A DNA stretch of 64,000 nt, taken from contig JACRKZ010000017.1 in assembly GCA_016235455.1 (NCBI GenBank), positions 1-64,000 on the forward strand, in the 5' to 3' direction. Each line of letters starts with the position of its first letter. Within the stretch, counting starts at the first letter, position 1. Shown one piece after another: positions 1 through 8,600 of the stretch. The notes below the pieces were generated by a model that ran no database searches, was not told where the DNA came from, and saw nothing but the letters and a program-made list of their open reading frames with translations. The translations under genes were made by a program, and so were the position numbers. Source of the DNA: Armatimonadota bacterium. Its GTDB lineage: Bacteria > Armatimonadota > UBA10988.

Positions 1-137
1 GGCACGAACTTGCTCCAGCCCTTGGTCGCCTGCAGTCGGGTGATCGCGGCGGTCAGGGTGGTCTTGCCATGGTCCACGTGACCAATCGTGCCCACGTTCA
101 CGTGCGGCTTGGTGCGCTCGAACTTCTGACGTGCCAT
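1..137 (-). CDS. tuf: elongation factor Tu, N-terminal part (runs off window)
   Basis: EF-Tu is the GTPase that delivers aminoacyl-tRNA to the ribosome. Only the first 45 or so residues are inside the window. They begin [20 protein letters not shown] and continue into the P-loop GHVDHGKT, which is diagnostic. The start is the ATG at 137-135. The gene sits 34 bases downstream of tRNA-Thr(GGT) on the same strand, so it is probably co-transcribed with the three upstream tRNAs, as in the E. coli thrU-tyrU-glyT-thrT-tufB operon. Confidence 0.97.
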   Translation of the reverse strand, partial: MARQKFERTKPHVNVGTIGHVDHGKTTLTAAITRLQATKGWSKFV

Positions 138-171
138 CGTACCTGGCTCCTTAGCAGCTTCTCTTTGTCTA

Positions 172-244
172 AGCCTTCAAACGGACTCGAACCGTTGACC
201 CCCTCCTTACCATGGAGGTGCTCTACCAACTGAGCTATGAAGGC
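172..244 (-). tRNA. tRNA-Thr (anticodon GGT)
   Basis: A complete cloverleaf on the minus strand. The acceptor stem GCCTTCA pairs with TGAAGGC, and the discriminator base is T. The anticodon stem CCTCC/GGAGG encloses the loop ATGGTAA, giving anticodon GGT, which reads ACC. The T-arm carries GGTTCGAGTCC. CCA is not encoded. It lies between tRNA-Tyr and tuf, matching the position of thrT in the enterobacterial tufB operon. Confidence 0.96.
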
Positions 245-343
245 GCTTGCCCCATCAGTATCGCCGACCTCGCCGTCATTCGACGCCGGAAGCCAGAGCT
301 TCCCGCCGCCTGGTTGGCGGCGCGTCGCAGACGATACTGAGAG

Positions 344-426
344 TGGAGGGGGGAGGGTTCGAACCTCCGTAGGCTTCCACCGGCAGATTTACAGTCTGCT
401 CCCATTAACCACTCGGGCACCCCTCC
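344..426 (-). tRNA. tRNA-Tyr (anticodon GTA)
   Basis: A class II tRNA of 83 nt with a long variable arm. The acceptor GGAGGGG pairs with CCCCTCC, with A as discriminator. The anticodon loop CTGTAAA gives GTA (reads TAC/TAT). The T-loop region is GGTTCGAACC. It is the middle gene of the Thr-Tyr-Thr-tuf cluster. Confidence 0.96.
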
Positions 427-441
427 AGTATTTGGTTGTCA

Positions 442-513
442 AGCCTGGGATGGGAGTCGAACCCATAACCTGCGGTTTACAAGACCGCTGCTCTGCCGTT
501 GAGCCACCCAGGC
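442..513 (-). tRNA. tRNA-Thr (anticodon TGT)
   Basis: The acceptor GCCTGGG pairs with CCCAGGC, with T as discriminator. The anticodon stem GCGGT/ACCGC holds the loop CTTGTAA, giving anticodon TGT (reads ACA). It is the first gene of the minus-strand tRNA-tuf unit, 35 bases downstream of a near-consensus promoter. Confidence 0.96.
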
Positions 514-548
514 GCTCAGGACTGGGGGATCGTAGCGAGGCAACCGGC

Positions 549-577
549 ATTGTAGCCAGCCACGCGGTTACCGTCAA
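549..577 (-). promoter_or_regulatory. sigma-70-type promoter of the tRNA-Thr-Tyr-Thr-tuf unit
   Basis: Read on the minus strand there is a -35 TTGACG (577-572), a 17-bp spacer and a -10 TACAAT (554-549). Spacing is ideal and both hexamers are one base from consensus. The predicted transcript starts a few bases downstream and reaches tRNA-Thr(TGT) at 513. A strong promoter is expected for tRNA and EF-Tu genes. Confidence 0.85.
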
Positions 578-680
578 GATCCTTGTCCATCCCAGTGCCA
601 GCAGGCCGGCCCAACTCTGGCCCGCGGCTCGCGCGCGCGTATGCGCTGAATATGGTCAGGACCGGCTTTGCGGGACGGGC

Positions 681-709
681 TTGACGCTAACCGGCGGCCA
701 TGCTACATT
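681..709 (+). promoter_or_regulatory. sigma-70-type promoter of tRNA-Gln/tRNA-Glu
   Basis: The -35 TTGACG (681-686), a 17-bp spacer and the -10 TACATT (704-709) lie 16 bases upstream of tRNA-Gln. The region 514-724 between the two divergent tRNA promoters shows no gene. Confidence 0.8.
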
Positions 710-724
710 CTGCGGTGCGTTAGT

Positions 725-795
725 TGGGGAGTCGTCTAACGGCAGGACAGCGGCCTCTGGAGCCGTACGTGGGGGTTCGAATCCTCCCTCCCCAA
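725..795 (+). tRNA. tRNA-Gln (anticodon CTG)
   Basis: The acceptor TGGGGAG pairs with CTCCCCA, a start typical of bacterial tRNA-Gln, with A as discriminator. The anticodon loop CTCTGGA gives CTG (reads CAG). The T-arm contains GGTTCGAATCC. CCA is not encoded. It is followed four bases later by tRNA-Glu. Confidence 0.95.
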
Positions 796-799
796 CTTT

Positions 800-872
800 G
801 GCCCCATCGTCTAGTGGCCTAGGACGCGGGATTCTCGATCCTGAAACAGGGGTTCGACTCCCCTTGGGGCTA
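800..872 (+). tRNA. tRNA-Glu (anticodon CTC)
   Basis: The acceptor GGCCCCA pairs with TGGGGCT (one G-T pair), with A as discriminator. The anticodon stem CGGGA/TCCTG surrounds the loop TTCTCGA, giving CTC (reads GAG). The D-arm ATCGTCTAG is characteristic of bacterial tRNA-Glu. It ends just before a terminator hairpin. Confidence 0.95.
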
Positions 873-874
873 TG

Positions 875-906
875 ACCCTCCGGACTACCATCCGGAGGGT
901 TAGCTT
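875..906 (+). terminator. intrinsic terminator after tRNA-Gln/Glu
   Basis: A perfect 10-bp stem (875-884 with 891-900) around a 6-base loop is followed by TAGCTTTT. It ends the two-tRNA transcript shortly before the lytic transglycosylase gene. Confidence 0.85.
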
Positions 907-919
907 TTGGTGAACCGCG

Positions 920-2071
920 ATGCAGATGCGACATCTACCCCTGTCCTCTCTGCGGTTGGGCCGAGCACTTGCCGTGCTCGCGGCCATCCTCTGCGGCGTG
1001 TCCGCCGCTCAGGCCGACGTCGCCGTGCCCTTCCCCGAGTATTCGGCCCGGCGCAAAGCCACGGACATCGTGCACGAGCCGGGCTGGAACGAGGTCAAGA
1101 CCCGGCCGGACGCCTACCGTGGGCTGATCATCGGCTACTTCCTGCAGGTCGACGGCCGCATCGACTCCCCCGGCGAAGCGCGCCTCGTGTGCCACAATCG
1201 CGCCAACGAGTCGGTCACCGTGCTGTGCCCCGGCGGCTGCCGAGTCGGCGAGCCCGGTGAATGGGTCGGCGTGCTGGGCGGCATTCCTGCCGCGGGCCAA
1301 CCGACCGCCTTTGTCGCCTCCATGGTCAGCCGCATCGCGGCGCCCGGCCAGTCTTCGACGAGCAACGGCTCCGCCACCACCGGTGCCTCGGCCACGCTGC
1401 CCGACTCGCCCGCCGGCGGCGCCGGGACCCCCAGCACCCCGGCCAAGACGCTACCGAGCACGCCCGCGGGCGCCGGTCAGCCGGGCTGGGTGGAAGTTGC
1501 CGGCGCGCCGCCGACTCCCCCGCAGACCCAAGGCGCCGCGGGGGTCGGAGCCTTTGCGCCGCCGTACCAGATGGTCCATCCGCAGCACCTGGCCATCCTG
1601 GAGAACTTCATCGTCTCGTGCAACAAGCGGCTGCCGGCGGATATGCGCAAGTTCATCGCCGCCGAGATCATCCGCGTGTCGGCGCAGTTTGGCGTCCGCT
1701 GGGAGTTCTATGCGGGCATCGTCGCAGCCGAGTCGGACTTCGACCCGCGCTGCACCAGCCCCAAGGGCGCCGCGGGCCTGGCCCAGCTGATGCCCGAAGC
1801 CGGGCTGGAAGTGGGCGTGCCCGTGGATCAGCGGTACGACATCCGGCAGAACCTGACCGGCGCGCTGGCCTACATCCGCAAGCAGCTCAACAAGTTCCTC
1901 GACCGCGACCCGTCCACGCAATTGACGCTGACCCTGGCCAGCTACAACGCCGGGCCCGGCGCGGTGCGCAAGTATGGCGGCGTACCGCCCTACAACGAGA
2001 CCATTCGCTACATCGAGCGCGTCACGCGGCACTACCTGCAGCTCTGCGCCGAGTCGGCCAGGGTCCGCTGA
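920..2071 (+). CDS. secreted lytic transglycosylase (SLT domain)
   Basis: A 383-residue exported murein hydrolase. Residues 1-32 form a signal peptide (hydrophobic core LAVLAAILCGVSA, cleavage near AQA/D). Residues about 35-145 are a small beta-rich domain with several cysteines that I do not recognise. Residues about 145-205 are a Pro/Thr/Ala/Gly-rich linker. The C-terminal SLT domain (about 220-375) has the catalytic glutamate in AAESDFDP (E271), then GLAQLMP and ASYNAGPGAV, and YNETIRYI. Such enzymes cleave the MurNAc-GlcNAc bond to give 1,6-anhydro products. The ATG at 920 is preceded by GGTGA; the ATG two codons later is an alternative. The following genes are also envelope genes. Confidence 0.9.
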   Translation: MQMRHLPLSSLRLGRALAVLAAILCGVSAAQADVAVPFPEYSARRKATDIVHEPGWNEVKTRPDAYRGLIIGYFLQVDGRIDSPGEARLVCHNRANESVTVLCPGGCRVGEPGEWVGVLGGIPAAGQPTAFVASMVSRIAAPGQSSTSNGSATTGASATLPDSPAGGAGTPSTPAKTLPSTPAGAGQPGWVEVAGAPPTPPQTQGAAGVGAFAPPYQMVHPQHLAILENFIVSCNKRLPADMRKFIAAEIIRVSAQFGVRWEFYAGIVAAESDFDPRCTSPKGAAGLAQLMPEAGLEVGVPVDQRYDIRQNLTGALAYIRKQLNKFLDRDPSTQLTLTLASYNAGPGAVRKYGGVPPYNETIRYIERVTRHYLQLCAESARVR

Positions 2072-2104
2072 CAGAGCGCGACACAGCGCCTCGGAGTAGC
2101 GCCA

Positions 2105-2677
2105 GTGGGCCTGGAGACAGCGGCGTTCGGCTTCCTCAACAGCGGCTGCGCCAACTCGCTGTACGACGCTGTGCTGCCCGTGATCACCGTCGATGCGGTC
2201 AACACGTCGCTCCTGGCGGCAGTGGGCATCGCCGTGCTGCTGGTCGGCGCGGCGAGTCGGTCGCGCGCGGCCTTTGGGTTGGCGCTGCGCGTGCTGGTCA
2301 CGGCGGTGCTGGCCGTAGCGCTCGGTGAGCTGATCGCCTCGCACGGACTCAAGCCATGGGTGGGCCGGCTGCGGCCACCGCTGGTGCTGCCGCCCGACCA
2401 ACTGCGCGTGCTCGTCGGCGTGGGCCGACATGCCAGCTTCCCGTCGTCGCACGCGGTGAATACCTTCGCCGTGATGACCGCCCTGTCGCTGGGCTATCCG
2501 CGCCAGCGCGTGTGGTTTCTGGGCTATGCGGCGCTGATCGCCTTCTCGCGGGTGTATGTGGGTGTGCATTGGCCCACGGATGTACTCTTTGGCATGGTGC
2601 TGGGCATGGCGCTGGCCTGGGCGCTGTGGCGCGCCGGCGGGCAGCTGGCGGTCCGGCGGGAGATAGAGCGTGGCTGA
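2105..2677 (+). CDS. PAP2-family membrane phosphatase
   Basis: A 190-residue integral membrane phosphatase of the PAP2/undecaprenyl-diphosphatase (PgpB/BcrC-like) superfamily. All three signature motifs are present: K-P-W-V-G-R-L-R-P near residue 80, FPSSHA near 115, and SRVYVGVHWPTD near 145, with the catalytic histidine in the last. Several hydrophobic helices surround them. The substrate is probably a polyprenyl or phosphatidyl phosphate, but the sequence does not decide which. The start is GTG, with GGAG about eight bases upstream. The end overlaps the next gene by 8 bases, so the two are likely translationally coupled. Confidence 0.88.
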   Translation: MGLETAAFGFLNSGCANSLYDAVLPVITVDAVNTSLLAAVGIAVLLVGAASRSRAAFGLALRVLVTAVLAVALGELIASHGLKPWVGRLRPPLVLPPDQLRVLVGVGRHASFPSSHAVNTFAVMTALSLGYPRQRVWFLGYAALIAFSRVYVGVHWPTDVLFGMVLGMALAWALWRAGGQLAVRREIERG

Positions 2678-3656
2678 AGCCGAGTCGTCGCGGTCGGGCG
2701 GCGCCAAGCGTGTCTTGAGCTGGGTGGCGCGGTGCGGCATCAGTGTTGTGCTCATCGGCCTGCTGTTGCGCAAGAAGTCGGTGGCGGACGCCGTCGGGCA
2801 GTTGCAGGCCGGCGTGGTCTGGTGGGTGCTGGCCGGCGTCGTGCTGTACCTCGCTTCGCAGGCTATCAATACCCTCAAGTGGCGGGTCATCCTCGACGCC
2901 ATGGGCCATCGACTGCCCTACCCCAAGCTGCTGCGCGTGACGCTGGCCGGCATGTTCTGGAACCTCTTCCTGCCGACGGCCGTGGGTGGCGACGCCGCGC
3001 GCGTGGTGCTCATGCGGGCCTACGACGTGCCCGCCTCCACCGGCACGCTGTCGGTGCTCATGCAGCGCGTGACCGGGTTCGTGGCACTGCTGGTGATTGG
3101 CGTGGCGGGCCTGGTGTGGTCGGGCGAGCTGCACGACCCGGTGCCACGCAAGGTGCTGGTCGGCCTCAGCCTGCTGCTGGCCGTGGTGGTGGTGGCGATG
3201 GCCATCGGCCTGGCGCTCGAGGGCCGCTTCGGCCTGGCCGACCGCCTGCCGGGCTGGCTGGGCCGGCCGCTGCGACGCATCGGCGACGGCCTGCTGGCGC
3301 TCGTGCGCGCGCCACGGGCCATGCTGTGGGTGATGGTGCTGTCGTTCGTCTTCCAGCTGTGGCATGTGGGCCTGGGCTGGTTCCTGGCGCAAGCAGTGGG
3401 CTGCACGGCGTCGGCCAAGCACTACGTGTGGATGGTGCCGGTGACCTCGGTGGGTGGCATGGTGCCGGTCGGCCTGGGCGGTATCGGCTCACGCGAGCAG
3501 GTGGCCTACCTGCTGCTGACGCCCATTCTGGGCCAGGCCGGCGTGGTCTGGCAGCTCGTGTGGAACGCGGTCATGGTGCTGTCGAGCCTGTTCGGCGGCG
3601 TGGTGGCGGCAGGTGCCGGCGCGCGCGCGGCCAAACCCGCGGGTGTCGAGTCCTGA
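2670..3656 (+). CDS. flippase-like integral membrane protein (UPF0104 / LPG synthase TM-domain family)
   Basis: A 328-residue multispanning membrane protein. It matches the lysylphosphatidylglycerol-synthase transmembrane region/UPF0104 family through the spaced motifs LPTAVGGDAARV (about residues 104-115) and PVGLGGIGSREQ (near 270). It lacks a soluble aminoacyltransferase domain, so it is not an MprF-type lipid synthase. Members are proposed lipid or polyprenyl-linked glycan flippases. The GTG start lies inside the end of the PAP2 gene with GGGAG upstream. The stop is seven bases before the MlaE-type permease start. Confidence 0.85.
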   Translation: MAEAESSRSGGAKRVLSWVARCGISVVLIGLLLRKKSVADAVGQLQAGVVWWVLAGVVLYLASQAINTLKWRVILDAMGHRLPYPKLLRVTLAGMFWNLFLPTAVGGDAARVVLMRAYDVPASTGTLSVLMQRVTGFVALLVIGVAGLVWSGELHDPVPRKVLVGLSLLLAVVVVAMAIGLALEGRFGLADRLPGWLGRPLRRIGDGLLALVRAPRAMLWVMVLSFVFQLWHVGLGWFLAQAVGCTASAKHYVWMVPVTSVGGMVPVGLGGIGSREQVAYLLLTPILGQAGVVWQLVWNAVMVLSSLFGGVVAAGAGARAAKPAGVES

Positions 3657-3663
3657 GAGAGCC

Positions 3664-4491
3664 ATGGCGGCGCGCACATCCACAGCCACCCTCGCGGCGA
3701 TGACAGCCAGGCTGCGTCCGCTGGCCGGCCGCGTCCTGCCCGCCGTGGGCGGCGCGGTGCGCGGGTTGATCGCCTACCTGGGCGAGTTCTTCCTGCTCGG
3801 CAATACCATCGTCCTGCACGTGCTGCGGGGCGAGGTGACGCGGCGCGAGCTGTTCGAGCAGATGTGGCGCTGCGGCGTGACCGGGCTGCCCCTGGTGGCG
3901 GTGACGGTGTGCTTCAGCGGACTGGTGTTCGGCGTCTACACCGTGGCGCAGTTCAAGCAGTTCGGCGCCACGGAGTTCATTGGCGGCATCTTCGGCATCT
4001 CCATGTCGCGCGAGGTGGCCCCGGTACTGACCGCAACGGTCATGGCCGCGCGCACCGGCTCGGCCATCGCCGCCGAGATCGCCACCATGAAGATCACCGA
4101 ACAGCTCGACGCCCTACGGGCCCTGGCCACCGACCCCATCGAGTACCTGGCGGTGCCGCGCTACGTGGCCCTGGTCATCACGCTGCCGTTGCTGGCCCTG
4201 GTGGGCATGGCCACGGGCACGCTGGGCGGCGCCGCCATGGCCGCCATGCAGGGCGTGCCGCTGCGCCAATTCGCCGACTCGCTCCAGCAGATGCTGCCCA
4301 TGGACCACCTGGTCACCGGCTGTACCAAGGCCATGGTGTTCGGCGCGCTGATCGCCATCGCCAGCCTGCGGCAGGGCCTGCGCTGCGGCATGGGCTCGGC
4401 CGCGGTGGGCCGCGCCACCACGCAGGCCGTGGTGCTGTGTGTGCTATGGATCCATCTGGCCAATCTGCTCTTAGCGATTGCCGCGGGCTGA
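3664..4491 (+). CDS. MlaE-family ABC transporter permease
   Basis: The inner-membrane permease of an Mla-type lipid ABC transporter (275 residues). Recognisable stretches are FSGLVFGVYTVAQFKQFGA, SREVAPVLTATVMAARTGSAI, AEIATMKITEQLDAL and DPIEYLAVPR, the hallmark of the MlaE/DUF140 family. I chose the ATG at 3664 because GAGAG lies just before it; an in-frame ATG exists 51 bases upstream but overlaps the previous gene. The usual partners (MlaF ATPase, MlaD substrate-binding protein) are not adjacent, so they must be encoded elsewhere. It closes an envelope-lipid group with the PAP2 and flippase-like genes. Confidence 0.92.
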   Translation: MAARTSTATLAAMTARLRPLAGRVLPAVGGAVRGLIAYLGEFFLLGNTIVLHVLRGEVTRRELFEQMWRCGVTGLPLVAVTVCFSGLVFGVYTVAQFKQFGATEFIGGIFGISMSREVAPVLTATVMAARTGSAIAAEIATMKITEQLDALRALATDPIEYLAVPRYVALVITLPLLALVGMATGTLGGAAMAAMQGVPLRQFADSLQQMLPMDHLVTGCTKAMVFGALIAIASLRQGLRCGMGSAAVGRATTQAVVLCVLWIHLANLLLAIAAG

Positions 4492-4502
4492 GCCGCCGGA
4501 TC

Positions 4503-4511
4503 TGGTATAAG
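4503..4511 (+). promoter_or_regulatory. possible extended -10 promoter of the sugar isomerase gene
   Basis: TGGTATAAG fits an extended -10 (TG-N-TATAAG) about 70 bases upstream of the 4584 start. No convincing -35 is visible at normal spacing. Confidence 0.35.
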
Positions 4512-4583
4512 CTGTTGCGGATGTAGCTGAGCCACGCGGTGGCCAGGGCTGCAAGCTGGCTGGGGCAAGAAGGAGAGAGCAAC

Positions 4584-5420
4584 ATGCTGGAACCGTGGGC
4601 CTTGGGCGTCTTCACTTCCGTCGACGCTGGGCTGGGTGCTGGTTTGGCGGCGGTCCGAGAGCTGGGTGCGCCGTCGGTGCAGTTGCATGCGCCGAGCCCC
4701 GAGAGCCGCGGCCGCGCCGCGGAGATCCGCGAGCAGTTCGCCGCGGCCGGCATCACCGTCACCGTGGTCTTCTGCGGGTTCGAGGGTGAGAGCTACGACG
4801 ACATCCCGACCGTCAAGCGCACCATCGGGCTGGTGCCCGAAGCGACCTATGCCGAGCGCCTGGCCGAGACCAAGGCGATCAGCGATTTCGCCGCGGCGCT
4901 GGGCGTCGAGGCCATCGGCATGCACATCGGCTTCGTGCCCGAAGAGGCCGATGACCCCGTGTTCGCCCGTGTCGTGGCGGCCGCGCAGGAGGTCTGCGAC
5001 TACTGCGCCGGCCACGACCAGCGCTTCCACCTGGAGACCGGCCAGGAAACCGGCCCGGCCCTGCTGAACTTCTTCCAGGCCGTCAACCGCCCGAACCTGG
5101 CCATCAACTTCGACCCGGCCAACATGATCCTCTACGGTTCGGGCGAGCCCATCGAGGCGTTGCGGCTGGTCGGCTCCTATGTGCGCAGTTGCCACTGCAA
5201 GGACGCCACCTGGTCGGACCAGCCGGGCGTCACCTGGGGCGCCGAGACCCCGCTGGGCGCGGGCGCCGTGGGCATCGAGACCTACCTGCGCACGCTGCAC
5301 GAAGCCGGCTACCACGGCCCGCTGACCATCGAACGTGAGATCAGCGGCCCCGACCAGATCCGCGATATCCGCGGCGCGGTCGACCTGCTGACCGAACTGC
5401 GGGCCAAGATCCTGGGCTAA
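4584..5420 (+). CDS. sugar phosphate isomerase/epimerase (AP endonuclease-2 TIM barrel)
   Basis: A 278-residue cytoplasmic TIM-barrel protein of the xylose isomerase-like/AP-endonuclease-2 family. Metal-site motifs fall at the expected barrel positions: GMHIGF, FHLETGQETG, INFDPANMIL, CHCKDATW and LTIERE. Such proteins isomerise or epimerise sugars or inositol derivatives; the exact substrate cannot be read from sequence. The ATG at 4584 has an AGGAGAG site seven bases upstream. It is monocistronic between the envelope group and the RND operon. Two further relatives occur in the window (36932 and 63476). Confidence 0.88.
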   Translation: MLEPWALGVFTSVDAGLGAGLAAVRELGAPSVQLHAPSPESRGRAAEIREQFAAAGITVTVVFCGFEGESYDDIPTVKRTIGLVPEATYAERLAETKAISDFAAALGVEAIGMHIGFVPEEADDPVFARVVAAAQEVCDYCAGHDQRFHLETGQETGPALLNFFQAVNRPNLAINFDPANMILYGSGEPIEALRLVGSYVRSCHCKDATWSDQPGVTWGAETPLGAGAVGIETYLRTLHEAGYHGPLTIEREISGPDQIRDIRGAVDLLTELRAKILG

Positions 5421-5442
5421 TGGCCAGCACCTGAGCCAGCGA

Positions 5443-5514
5443 ACGTGGGGCGCGGGACGTAGTCGGGCGCGACCGAGGCGCGCGGGGATGCGTTCCGCGT
5501 CCCGCCTCCCACGT
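5443..5514. repeat. imperfect inverted repeat (possible terminator)
   Basis: Arms 5443-5460 and 5497-5514 are reverse complements at about 15 of 18 positions. The right arm is followed by further CGTCCC/CCCAC-type low-complexity repeats up to about 5540. It lies just after the isomerase gene and before the RND operator, so it could stop transcription. A mobile or REP-like origin is equally possible. Confidence 0.5.
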
Positions 5515-5539
5515 CTCGCGTCCCAGGCCCCACATCCCA

Positions 5540-5561
5540 GGTAAGTAATCGCTTACTTACC
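5540..5561. promoter_or_regulatory. palindromic operator, probable TetR-family binding site
   Basis: GGTAAGTAA and TTACTTACC form perfect 9-bp half-sites separated by TCGC. The palindrome covers the -35 region of the promoter reading into the RND gene. A TetR-family repressor is encoded at the end of that operon (8936-9565). AT-rich inverted half-sites like these are typical of TetR-type regulators of efflux genes, so autoregulation is likely. Confidence 0.75.
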
Positions 5562-5582
5562 AACGCGATCCAGTGCTATAAT
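5553..5582 (+). promoter_or_regulatory. promoter of the RND pump/TetR operon
   Basis: There is a perfect -10 TATAAT at 5577-5582. The weaker -35 TTACTT (5553-5558) lies inside the operator palindrome at 18-bp spacing. A bound repressor would occlude it. Confidence 0.7.
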
Positions 5583-5609
5583 GGCGGCTACGGATTGCGG
5601 GGATTTGTC

Positions 5610-8600
5610 GTGCATACCTTAGCTCGTATCTGTGTGCAGCGGCCTGTGTTCGCCACGGTGCTGTCGTTGACCCTGGTGGTGGTCGGCCTGGTCGGCTACG
5701 CCGGCTTGGGCGTGGATCGCTTCCCGAAGGTCGAGTTCCCGTTCGTGGTGGTGTCCACCTCGTTGCCGGGTTCATCGCCGGAGGAGATCGAGACCGAGAT
5801 CACCGACAAGATCGAGCGCCAGGTGAACACCATTGGCGGCATCGAGAACCTGCAATCGACGTCGTCCGACGGTCTGTCGGTAGTCACCATCCAGTTTTCG
5901 CTGAGCAAGGACGCCAACGTTGCCGCGGAGGAAGTCCGGGCCAAGGTGGCGCTGGCCAAGGGCGACATTCCGCCGGACGCCAACGATCCCGTGGTGCAGA
6001 AGTTCGACATCGGCGCCACACCGGTCATCTCCTACATCATTTCCGCTCCGGGCTCCCTGCGCAACACCTACGAGTATGTGGACAAGGTGGTCCGGCGCCG
6101 CCTGGAGTCGGTCTCCGGCGCGGGCGAGGTGCAGGTCATTGGTGGCCGTGAGCGGCAGATCAATGTGTTCCTCGATCCCTACAAGCTGCGCGCCTACGGC
6201 ATCTCGCCGTCCGACGTGTCGGGTGCCCTGAACAAGCAGAACGCGCAGGTGCCGGGCGGCGTGGTGGAGCAGGGCGACAGCCAGTTGACGCTGCGCACCC
6301 GCGGTCGCGTGGCCAGCGTGGAGCAGTTTGGCGACCTGCCGGTGAAGAACACCGGTGCCATGCAGGTCTACGTGCGGGACGTGGCGCGCGTGGAGGACGG
6401 CGAGTCGCGGGCCAAGTCGTTGGCCTCGATTGGTGGCAAGGAGGCGGTGGTCCTCAACGTCATCAAGCAGTCCGACGCCAACGCCGTGGCGGTGATCAGC
6501 GCGGTCAAAGAGCGCATGGCCGCCATCACGCTGCCCCCGGGCTACAAGATCTCGATCTACCGTGACCAGTCGATCTACATCAACGCCTCGCTGCGTGCGG
6601 TGCGCGAGCACCTCATCCTGGGCGCCCTGCTGGCGGCGTTGGTGGTGTTCATCTTCCTTAACACCGCGGGCATGACCAAGGGCGCGTGGTTCGGCATCGT
6701 CGTTTGCGCCGGGTTCGTGCTGTTCATGACCGAGCGCTTCGGCATCCTTGGTGCGCTGGTCGCGGCCATCCTCATCTTCCTGTTGCTGATGTTCGTGCAA
6801 TCGGCGCGGCCGACGGTCATCGCGGCCATGGCCATCCCGACCAGCATCATCGCCACCTTCATGCTCATGAAGGTGCTCGGCTTCACGCAGAACAACGTGA
6901 CGCTGCTGGCCCTCACGCTGTCGGTGGGCGTGGTCATCGACGACGCCATCGTGGTGCTGGAGAACGTCTTCCGCGTGGTGGAGGAAGAGGGCCTGCCGCC
7001 CTATCAGGCGGCCATCAAGGCCACGCGCGAGATCGGCCTGGCGGTGCTGGCCATCACCATGTCGCTGGTCATGGTGTTCCTGCCCGTGGCCTTCATGAGC
7101 GGCATCGTCGGCCGCTTCCTCAACTCGTTCGGCATGACCATGGCCTGTGCCATCTGCGTGTCGCTGTTCGTCTCCTTCACGCTGACGCCCATGCTCTGCT
7201 CACGCTGGCTGCGCGCGACGCACGACGGTGGCGAAGACGGCGCGCACGACCAGGCCTCGGCCGGCGGCAGCGGCGGGCAGGGCTCTAAGGGCGGCTGGTT
7301 CGGTCGCGTCGAGGACGGCTACGCGCTGCTCCTGCACTGGTCCATTCGCCACTGGTACTTCATTCTGCTGGCCTGCGCGGTGACCCTGTTCAGCATCGTC
7401 CCGCTGGGTGGCATGGCCCGCAAGAACTTCCTGCCCGACGACGACGAGTCGCAGTTCCAGGTCTATGTGCGCGCGGCGGAAGGCACCAGCCTGGAGGGCA
7501 CGCGGCGCGTGCTGGAGCAGATCGCCGAACAGGCCCAGAAGCTGCCCGAGGTCCGGATGGTGGTCGTCACCGTGGGTGAGGACAACCAGCACTCGGCCAA
7601 CGTCGGCTCGGTCTTCATTCGCATGAACGAGGTGGAAGACCGCAAGGACAAGACGGTCACCCAGGAGACCACGATGACCGCGGCGCGCAAGCAGGTGCTG
7701 CCGCAGTTTGACGGACGCGGGCTGATCATGTCGGTGCAGAAGGTCGGTGGCTTCGGCGGCGGCTCCAACGCCGCCATCCAGATGGCCATCGCCGGGCCCG
7801 ACCTGACCAAGCTGACCGAGCTGTCGAGCCGCCTGGTCACCGCGGTCCGCAAGATCCCGGGCGTGGCCGACGCCGACTCCACGCTGATCGGCGGTAAGCC
7901 CGAGCTGCAGGCCACCATCGACCGCAACCGCGCCGCCAACATGGGCGTCGATGTGCAGGCCGTGGCCCAGGCGCTGCGCCTGGCCGTGGCCGGTGACGAC
8001 AAGATCACCGCCTTCGACGACCGCGGCGAGCAGTACGAGGTGCACATTCGCCTCGACGAGCAGTTCCGCCGCGACGCGATCGACCTTTCGCTGCTGAGCG
8101 TGCCCAACGAGATCGATGGGCAGCGCGGCACCGTGACGCTCGACCAGGTGGTCGTCTTCCAGCAGACCACCTCGGCGGCGAGCATCGAGCGCTACAACCG
8201 CCAGCGGCAGTTCCAGTTGCGCGTCAACCTGCTGCCCGGCACGTCCCAAGGCACGGTGTCGACCGCGATCGAGAACGAGATCAAGAAGCTGGACATGCCC
8301 GCTGGCTATGGCAAGAACGACATCGGCCAGTCGCGCGAGTTCAAGCGCACGTTCTCCAACTTCGCGACCGCCGGCCTGCTGTCGTTCATCTTCATGTACA
8401 TGGTCATCGCCGCGCAGTTCGAGTCGTTCATCCAGGCGCTGGTGATCATGTTCACCTTGCCGCTGACCTTCCCGTTCGCCGTGCTGTCCATCGTGATCAC
8501 CGGCGACTCGCTCAACATCTTCTCGATGCTGGGCATGCTGGTGCTGCTGGGCGTGGTGAAGAAGAACGCCATCCTGCAGATCGACCGCGCCAACCAGTTG

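Noticed and set aside
245..343. Possible tRNA-Gly in the tRNA-tuf cluster
   Set aside because: No acceptor/T-arm pairing or GGTTCGA-type T-loop is present; only a short GCCGCC/GGCGGC hairpin is seen.
656..934. 92-codon minus-strand reading frame over the tRNA-Gln/Glu genes
   Set aside because: The sequence is fully explained by two tRNAs, a promoter and a terminator.
4539..4583. Upstream extension of the sugar isomerase
   Set aside because: The AGGAGAG site lies inside this extension, seven bases before ATG 4584. The added residues do not resemble the family N-terminus.
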